A stretch of 6,101 nucleotides of DNA from Bacteroidales bacterium UBA2764 (GTDB lineage: Bacteria > Bacteroidota > Bacteroidia > Bacteroidales > Paludibacteraceae), in contig DEIW01000120.1 in assembly GCA_002352705.1 (NCBI GenBank), forward strand, positions 1-6,101, written 5' to 3'. Shown here piece after piece: positions 1-3,868 of this stretch. A program made the position numbers and the translations under genes. The notes under the pieces are model-generated. The model searched no databases. It was given only the letters and a program-made list of their open reading frames with translations, and was not told where the DNA came from. Positions within the stretch are counted from its first letter, which is position 1, and the number at the start of each line of letters is the position of its first letter.

Positions 1-78
1 ATTGTGCAAATTTTTGACAAAAAAAATCGTTTTTTATTCAAAAAAAAGAAATTTTTATCAAATAAAATTACATTTTTT
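1..78. other. A/T-rich upstream region with phased T and A tracts
   Basis: This leader of the Abi-type gene is almost entirely A and T. Runs of five or six T start near 11, 30, 52 and 73, so they recur about every 19-22 bp, close to two helical turns. A-runs follow the T-runs at 19-26 and 40-47. Such phasing can bend DNA or attract silencing proteins; that is inference. I found no convincing TAnnTTTG -7 box, so the promoter is unplaced or lies left of the window. A reading frame open from a GTG at position 4 crosses this stretch but encodes only Lys/Phe-rich low-complexity residues, and I do not regard it as coding. Confidence 0.4.
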
Positions 79-771
79 ATGAAATATGCTGATTTTGAGG
101 ATATAATGTCGGCAGAAAGGATGGGAAGATATCTCGATGCGTGCAACGGCGATACAAACAAGGCCATGACACTGTACCGTAACAACTTACACCTTTCACA
201 AGAAGTTTTCACAGTTGTCAGTTGCTTTGAAGTTGCGCTCCGCAATGCTATCGACAAACGAATGGTTGCGTTATTCGGCAACGATTGGCTGCGTAATGCG
301 ATTATGCCTGGCGGTATATTTGATGATCCAAAGATGGCAGAGTCGCGCACACAAATACAGAAAGCATATAATAAATTGCTACACGATGGCACATACAAGC
401 ACTCAAAACTCCTATCGGCGCTCAATATGGGTACATGGAAGTATATGTTTGCCAATGTGCAGTATCGAGCTAGCGGCAAATGTTTGTTGAAGGTATTTCC
501 GAACAAACCAAGGTCATCTGCAGAGTTCAATTGTAACAACACATATATCTTTAATGAGTTGGATAAGGTAAACACATTACGCAATCGTATTGCGCACCAT
601 GAGCCGATATGTTTTACACACTCATCACAGACAGTTGACACATCATATATTATAAATGAATATCAGAAGATTCAAACTCTCTTTGCATGGATGGGCATAG
701 ATAGCCACGCGCTACTATATGGTCTTGATCATGTACAAGCAGTTTGTAAAAAGATAAATCAGGTAAAATAA
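79..771 (+). CDS. Abi family protein (Abi_2/AbiD-AbiF type HEPN protein)
   Basis: This is a 230-aa soluble protein of the Abi_2 type, a family known from phage abortive-infection systems such as lactococcal AbiD/AbiF. The key signature is the HEPN motif R-x4-H, seen as RNRIAHHE at residues 168-175 (R168, H173), which fits a metal-independent RNase fold. A second conserved patch, FEVALRN around residues 50-56, carries the E51 and R55-N56 typical of the family's N-terminal helical part. There is no signal peptide or membrane segment. The ATG at 79 is preferred over the in-frame GTG at 4 because the extra 25 residues are Lys/Phe low complexity, and MKYADFEDIM resembles the start of Bacteroidales relatives as I remember them. 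ATG at 106 is a less likely alternative. No Shine-Dalgarno sequence is visible, which is normal for Bacteroidota. No antitoxin gene adjoins it, so it probably acts alone or with an unlinked partner. Direct anti-phage function is inferred from the family only. Confidence 0.83.
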   Translation: MKYADFEDIMSAERMGRYLDACNGDTNKAMTLYRNNLHLSQEVFTVVSCFEVALRNAIDKRMVALFGNDWLRNAIMPGGIFDDPKMAESRTQIQKAYNKLLHDGTYKHSKLLSALNMGTWKYMFANVQYRASGKCLLKVFPNKPRSSAEFNCNNTYIFNELDKVNTLRNRIAHHEPICFTHSSQTVDTSYIINEYQKIQTLFAWMGIDSHALLYGLDHVQAVCKKINQVK

Positions 772-809
772 TGATATCGTCCCTTTCCATGACGTAAAAC
801 CGGAGATTG

Positions 810-856
810 CGCAAGCGTGCGCGAACATATTGAAATAAAGCGTTTGCACGCTTGTG
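810..856. repeat. Inverted repeat in the Abi-CPBP intergenic gap
   Basis: The 113-bp gap between the two plus-strand genes holds a perfect 9-bp inverted repeat, CAAGCGTGC (812-820) and GCACGCTTG (846-854). It extends to 11 bp (810-820 with 846-856) if one G-U pair is allowed. The loop is 25 nt. No T-run follows, so it is not a standard terminator. It ends 28 bp before the protease start codon, so it could be an operator for a dimeric repressor or an mRNA leader hairpin. A TTTG at 866-869 lacks a proper TA two bases earlier, so I do not call a promoter. Nothing else is recognisable in the gap. Confidence 0.55.
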
Positions 857-884
857 ATATGATGGTTTGACATGAAATATACCT

Positions 885-1574
885 ATGGGAACAAAAGAGT
901 CCAAAAATAGATGGATGGCAATCGCTTTGTTCTATGTAATTGCAGTAATTGTACGTGCGCTGGCATTGAAATACCAAGACCTCGATACCCATACGTACGT
1001 AACATGGCTATGGAATTGGGCACGTGGCATTGGTCCTTGTTTGGGAGCAATCGTCGCAGTACTCGTCTTTAAGCGAAAATTCTATTGCTCAATAACGGGC
1101 ACATCTGTTTGGAAATCCATATTGACTGTATTGTTGCCGTTCTGTTTGTGCTTTTTTCTCAATCGTGAACTGAGTTTTACCTTGCTTGGTTTTGTCTTTT
1201 ATTCATTTCTCGAAGAGGTTGGTTGGCGAGGCTATCTGCAAGGAGAGCTGAAAGAATTGAATACAATATGGCGCGTGCTCATCATTGGACTCATGTGGTT
1301 TTTCTGGCATATCTCAATAGGTTTCAATATGGGTAGCCTGATATTCTTAGCTGTCCTTTTGTTGGGTACGTGGGGAATCGGTTGCATTGCCCGTGATACG
1401 AAAAGTCTTGTTGCTTGTGCTTGTTTCCACACATTATTTAACTTCTCTAACCAGAGTGGCATAACTTTTACTCCTATGGTGATAGTTCTTTATATCGTCG
1501 TTATTGCCGGTTGGTTTGTTATCTGGTATGTACCATGGAATAAGATTGTAGTGCGAAAAAAAGACAAGGGCTGA
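885..1574 (+). CDS. CPBP family intramembrane glutamic endopeptidase
   Basis: This is a 229-aa polytopic membrane protein of the CPBP (CAAX protease and bacteriocin-processing, PF02517) family, which cleaves or inactivates peptides inside the membrane. The motifs are visible in order: EExxxR as E110-E111-VGW-R115; the WFFWH segment with H142; and HxxxN as H182-TLF-N186. Hydrophobic helices lie roughly at 11-28, 46-63, 77-92, 97-109, 130-147, 150-168, 174-186 and 196-216, followed by a basic C-terminal tail, as is usual. The length is normal for the family. The ATG at 885 gives a short charged N-terminus followed by the first helix; the nearby ATG at 872 is in another frame. Some bacterial relatives act in bacteriocin self-immunity or in processing of secreted peptides; the substrate here is unknown. 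The gene follows the Abi-type gene on the same strand, but the 113-bp gap with an inverted repeat argues against tight co-translation. Its stop codon overlaps the first base of structured repeat copy A. Confidence 0.87.
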   Translation: MGTKESKNRWMAIALFYVIAVIVRALALKYQDLDTHTYVTWLWNWARGIGPCLGAIVAVLVFKRKFYCSITGTSVWKSILTVLLPFCLCFFLNRELSFTLLGFVFYSFLEEVGWRGYLQGELKELNTIWRVLIIGLMWFFWHISIGFNMGSLIFLAVLLLGTWGIGCIARDTKSLVACACFHTLFNFSNQSGITFTPMVIVLYIVVIAGWFVIWYVPWNKIVVRKKDKG

Positions 1575-1719
1575 GGGATTCGAAAATTACGAAATATGCG
1601 TATATGCTACCCATTGACGCCACAAGCGGCAATGGAATGTAGCATAACGCAGATGAGTAATAATCGTGCGAGGCTTGTCCGAGCTAAGAACTCCTGATCA
1701 GGGGTGTGAGAAGGCCCTC
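1574..1719 (+). repeat. Structured intergenic repeat, copy A (long-hairpin form)
   Basis: This copy starts with AGGGATTCGAAAATT (1574-1588), identical to 1722-1736 in copy B, and ends with a block (1659-1719) that aligns with 1746-1807 of copy B. As plus-strand RNA it would fold into a long hairpin (1586-1661). A second stem follows with tandem G-A mismatches (1668-1684). A third, 6-bp hairpin with a GATC loop occupies 1690-1705. The AGGG at 1700-1703 can alternatively pair with CCCT at 1715-1718. TGAGGGATTCGAA at 1572-1584 is identical to 1873-1885 in the tRNA-Ser T arm. I do not recognise the family. It may be a mobile non-coding repeat or a structured RNA in the 3' region of the protease mRNA. 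Confidence 0.68.
1586..1661 (+). other. Long imperfect hairpin inside repeat copy A
   Basis: Nested complementary segments form one extended stem. ATTAC (1586-1590) pairs with GTAAT (1657-1661), and TGCG (1597-1600) with CGCA (1648-1651). TATGCTAC (1603-1610) pairs with GTAGCATA (1639-1646), CCATTG (1611-1616) with CAATGG (1630-1635), and CGC (1618-1620) with GCG (1626-1628). Small internal loops and an AAT bulge separate the blocks, and the terminal loop is CACAA. The same place in copy B holds a short ATTGCC/GGCAAT hairpin, so the stem varies in length on conserved ATT/AAT feet. It lies between the protease gene and the convergent tRNA and could stop transcription or stabilise a 3' end. Confidence 0.7.
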
Positions 1720-1721
1720 GT

Positions 1722-1807
1722 AGGGATTCGAAAATTGCCGCAGGCAATAATCGTTCGAGGCTTTAGCCGAGATAAGAACCCTCCGATCGGGGGTGCAGAA
1801 GGCCCCC
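1722..1807 (+). repeat. Structured intergenic repeat, copy B (short-hairpin form)
   Basis: This is a compact version of copy A. It opens with the same 15-bp block (1722-1736). A 6-bp hairpin with a GCA loop follows (1734-1739 with 1743-1748). Next is the stem with tandem G-A mismatches (1755-1772), then a 5-bp GATC-loop hairpin (1780-1793), and finally AGAAGGCCCCC. Compared with copy A, the pair 1668-1684 (G-C) becomes 1755-1772 (T-A), and the loop-closing pair 1695-1700 (T-A) becomes 1784-1789 (C-G). Both changes keep pairing. GGGGG at 1789-1793 could instead pair with CCCCC at 1803-1807, giving two exclusive folds. Function is unknown. Confidence 0.68.
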
Positions 1808-1818
1808 ACTATCCAAAT

Positions 1819-1859
1819 AAATGAAGAAGGATGCCCGTCAATGGACATCCTTTTCATTT
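1819..1859 (-). terminator. Terminator-like hairpin downstream of tRNA-Ser
   Basis: Read on the minus strand, AAATGAA then AAGGATGTCC pairs with GGGCATCCTT then TTCATTT. This gives a stem of about 17 bp with one bulged C and a 6-nt ATTGAC loop. One pair is U-G as minus-strand RNA but would be C-A on the plus strand, so the hairpin is better as a minus-strand transcript. It begins 7 bp past the 3' end of the tRNA gene. The T-run after it is short and broken, so termination strength is uncertain. Confidence 0.72.
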
Positions 1860-1865
1860 ACCCTG

Positions 1866-1954
1866 CGGAGAGTGAGGGATTCGAACCCCCGATACGACGT
1901 AATGCGTATACCGCATTTCGAGTGCGGCTCTTTCGACCACTCAGACAACTCTCC
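1866..1954 (-). tRNA. tRNA-Ser (anticodon CGA)
   Basis: This is a complete class II tRNA. The acceptor stem GGAGAGT (1954-1948) pairs with ACTCTCC (1873-1867), with G as discriminator at 1866. The D arm reads TCT...AGA with GAGTGGTCGAA in its loop. The anticodon stem is CCGCA/TGCGG with loop CTCGAAA, giving anticodon CGA at 1920-1918 for UCG codons. A long variable arm has an ATACG/CGTAT stem, which is diagnostic for serine together with the G discriminator. The T arm is GGGGG-TTCGAAT-CCCTC. The 3' CCA is not encoded, as CAG follows the discriminator. The gene has its own promoter (2031-2062) and a terminator-like hairpin (1819-1859), so it appears to be transcribed alone, with a leader removed by RNase P. 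Confidence 0.97.
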
Positions 1955-2030
1955 TCGTCGGCAACGGCGAAATGCAATCAAATTAGAAATTTTCGGGAGC
2001 CCTACTTATTTCTATTTCGAAAAGCGGGTG

Positions 2031-2062
2031 CAAAGGTACTGCTTTTTTTTGACATACGCAAA
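2031..2062 (-). promoter_or_regulatory. Bacteroidota sigma-ABfr type promoter for tRNA-Ser
   Basis: On the minus strand the -33 box TTTG (2062-2059) is followed by a 20-bp spacer and the -7 box TACCTTTG (2038-2031). This matches the Bacteroides consensus TTTG / TAnnTTTG exactly, including the spacing. Transcription should start around 2020-2027, giving a leader of roughly 70 nt before the mature tRNA 5' end at 1954. No gene other than the tRNA lies in its direct path. It is the clearest taxonomic marker in the window. Confidence 0.88.
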
Positions 2063-2090
2063 TAATTTTGCATTTTTTTTGCAAATAATT
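2058..2090. repeat. Pair of GCAAATAATT direct repeats
   Basis: GCAAATAATT occurs at 2058-2067 and 2081-2090, 23 bp apart from start to start. The left copy includes the -33 box of the tRNA promoter. Between them TTTGCA (2067-2072) and TGCAAA (2080-2085) can form a weak 6-bp hairpin with a T-rich loop. This is the only hairpin between the permease operon end and the tRNA promoter, so the operon may lack a strong terminator here. The repeats could be a protein-binding pair or simply A/T-rich sequence. Confidence 0.45.
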
Positions 2091-2107
2091 AAATTGCGCA
2101 GGCCTCT

Positions 2108-2962
2108 CTATATTGTATCAATGAAGAATTTCTGCTTGCGGTTGAACATCGCTATACCCACAATCAGAAGCACGAAAATGATAGCTGCACTATAGCCGAG
2201 GGCGGTCCAAGAGAACTGGCCTGCGCCATAGGCTCCGTATTTAAACGTCTCAATGATAGCCGTCATCGGATTGAGGAGCATGATCTTATGCAGCGTCGGG
2301 TTCGTGACATAACTCAGCGGATAGACAATAGGCGTAGCGTACATCCAAAGCGAGACGAAGACGCCGAAGAAATTAACCAAGTCCTTATATTTCGTTGTCA
2401 GCGAGGATATGATAAGCCCGAGGCCTAAAGCCAGGCATTGAATCATGAATACCAGCACCGGAAAGAGCAACAAATACCATGTAGGATGCAGGTTCACGCC
2501 CTTGAAGACAAAGAGCAGATAGACGATAATGAACGTACCGAGCTGGAGCGAGAAATGGAACATCTTAGAGATTACCACCGAGACCGGTGATACGAGTCTC
2601 GGGAAATAGACTTTGCCGAACAAACCCGCGTTGGTCTGGAAAGTATTGGAGACCGCCGTCAGACATGTAGAGAAATAGTCCCAGAGACATATACCGGACA
2701 AATAGAACACCGGTTGCGGTATATCATCCGTCGGTATGCCGGCAATACGTCCGAAGACGATAATATACATGAACATGGAGAAAAGCGGCGAGATGAAATA
2801 CCACCCCATGCCGAAAATCGTCTGCTTGAACTGGACCGTGATATCACGTTTAATAAAGAGCCATATCAAGTAGCGCTTCTGCCATAATTCCCTCAGTCCC
2901 AACCCTTTAGCATAGGAATCAGGAGAGATTTCCGTTGTCCAATATGTAGAGTCATTTACCAT
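2108..2962 (-). CDS. ABC-2 type polysaccharide export permease, second copy (Wzm-like)
   Basis: This is a 284-aa inner-membrane permease of the ABC-2 family that moves lipid-linked polysaccharides such as O-antigen or capsule (Wzm, KpsM, TagG group). The family features are visible. A cytoplasmic amphipathic N-terminus reads LWLFIKRDITVQFKQTIFG (about 33-51). Six hydrophobic segments lie near 52-70, 84-102, 125-152, 161-187, 199-216 and 254-273. The loop motif FGKVYFPR sits at 115-122 and TTKYKDL at 189-195. Length is normal. It is a paralogue of the preceding permease over its full length, roughly 45% identical by eye. The ATG at 2962 is chosen because an in-frame TGA lies 15 bp upstream; the start codon itself sits at the edge of the octamer array. 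Its last codons are followed by no clear terminator. The ATPase that must power it is not in the window. Substrate unknown. Confidence 0.87.
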   Translation of the reverse strand: MVNDSTYWTTEISPDSYAKGLGLRELWQKRYLIWLFIKRDITVQFKQTIFGMGWYFISPLFSMFMYIIVFGRIAGIPTDDIPQPVFYLSGICLWDYFSTCLTAVSNTFQTNAGLFGKVYFPRLVSPVSVVISKMFHFSLQLGTFIIVYLLFVFKGVNLHPTWYLLLFPVLVFMIQCLALGLGLIISSLTTKYKDLVNFFGVFVSLWMYATPIVYPLSYVTNPTLHKIMLLNPMTAIIETFKYGAYGAGQFSWTALGYSAAIIFVLLIVGIAMFNRKQKFFIDTI

Positions 2963-3019
2963 TTTCTCATTTTCTCATTTTCTCATTTTCTCATTTACTC
3001 ATTTTCTCATTTTCTCATT
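2961..3019 (-). repeat. Octamer tandem repeat between the two permease genes
   Basis: Seven consecutive 8-bp units (2961-3016) fill the gap, six reading GAGAAAAT and one GAGTAAAT on the coding minus strand, with a partial unit at 3017-3020. The array runs from the stop codon of the first permease (3022-3020) to the start codon of the second (2962-2960). Each unit contains an ATG, and each of these opens a four-codon frame that closes in the next unit's ATGA, or in TGG-TAA for the last. Copy number could change by slipped-strand mispairing and would alter spacing between the two genes without altering either protein. The A-rich units may also act as a Bacteroidota-style translation enhancer. 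Confidence 0.93.
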
Positions 3020-3868
3020 TTATACGGTGTCCATAAAGGATTTTTGTACTTTATTGAAGAGCATCAATCCAAAGACAAGCAGGATAAGCGTGAACACAGC
3101 GCTATACCCCAGCCAGAGCCATGAGAACTGACCTTGCCCCAACAGCGAATATTTGATAGCCTCCATCACCGGCGTAACGGGATTGAGCGACATCGCCAGA
3201 TGAAGTTTGGGATTAGAGACCATGCTGAGCGGATAAATCACCGGCGTGACATATACCCACAGGGAGATGATTTTATTGAGCATAATCTGCAAGTCACGGT
3301 ACTTGGTAGTCATCGACGAGAAAATCATTCCGAATCCTACCGCCATCAACGCCAAGAGGATTATGAGGAACGGGAAGAGCACTATCTGCCAATGAATCTG
3401 CAACTCAGTACCGGTAGCGGCATAATAGATATAGAAAGCCGTAAAAATAGCCAGTTGTATAGCAAAACTGAGCAGATTGGTAGTCACCGCCACCAGGGGC
3501 ATGATGATACGCGGGAAATAGACTTTTCCGAAGATATCTGCGTTTGAGACAAACGAATTGGAAGTAGCGCTAAGACAGCTGGCGAAATATCCCCATACGG
3601 AGATACCCAGCAGGTAAAACAAGATAGGCGGTACTCCGTCAGTAGGGATATTCGCTATACCACCGAAAACAGTGACATACACGATTACCGAGAGCACGGG
3701 CGTGATGATAAACCATAGCGGTCCGAGGATGGTCTGTTTATAAGCCGTACGGAAATTACGCTCCACGAAAAGGACGAACATGTCGCGATAACGCCATATC
3801 TCCTTCCAGTCAATAGCCAGAAGTTTGTCCTTCGGTGTGATTTCTATGTCCCAATGTTCGTTTTTCAT
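3020..3868 (-). CDS. ABC-2 type polysaccharide export permease, first copy (Wzm-like)
   Basis: This is a 282-aa permease of the same ABC-2 polysaccharide-export group. The N-terminal amphipathic stretch contains FRTAYKQTILGPLW (39-52), the family hallmark before the first membrane helix. Hydrophobic segments lie near 51-69, 82-102, 122-150, 161-185, 199-217 and 252-271. FGKVYFPR (113-120) and TTKYRDL (187-193) are shared with its paralogue, as is the tail motif ending in DTV or DTI. The ATG at 3868 overlaps the TGA of the upstream MMPL gene in an ATGA arrangement, which implies translational coupling and confirms the start. Two adjacent permeases of this type suggest either a heterodimeric channel or two parallel exporters sharing one ATPase. 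No nucleotide-binding protein with Walker motifs is encoded in the window, so the partner must lie upstream of the window edge or elsewhere. The substrate is probably an envelope glycan, by family inference. Confidence 0.88.
   Translation of the reverse strand: MKNEHWDIEITPKDKLLAIDWKEIWRYRDMFVLFVERNFRTAYKQTILGPLWFIITPVLSVIVYVTVFGGIANIPTDGVPPILFYLLGISVWGYFASCLSATSNSFVSNADIFGKVYFPRIIMPLVAVTTNLLSFAIQLAIFTAFYIYYAATGTELQIHWQIVLFPFLIILLALMAVGFGMIFSSMTTKYRDLQIMLNKIISLWVYVTPVIYPLSMVSNPKLHLAMSLNPVTPVMEAIKYSLLGQGQFSWLWLGYSAVFTLILLVFGLMLFNKVQKSFMDTV

Noticed and set aside
4..78. N-terminal extension of the Abi-type protein from a GTG at position 4
   Set aside because: The 25 extra residues are Lys/Phe low complexity from A/T tracts, and the ATG at 79 gives a normal family-like start.
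1574..1807. Extra tRNA genes or pseudo-tRNAs because of the repeated TTCGAATCCC
   Set aside because: Only the T-arm-like end is present. There is no acceptor stem, D arm or anticodon arm that pairs in either orientation.
1793..2195. Two overlapping plus-strand open frames of 90 and 124 codons
   Set aside because: They run through the tRNA-Ser gene, its terminator hairpin and its promoter on the opposite strand, and they show no recognisable protein features.
2961..3019. CRISPR array or terminator for the octamer region
   Set aside because: Units are 8 bp with no spacers, and the sequence is not self-complementary, so neither fits.
3134..3547. Plus-strand open frame of 137 codons inside the first permease gene
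   Set aside because: It is antisense to a well-supported membrane protein and rich in Arg, His and Glu as expected from a complementary-strand shadow.
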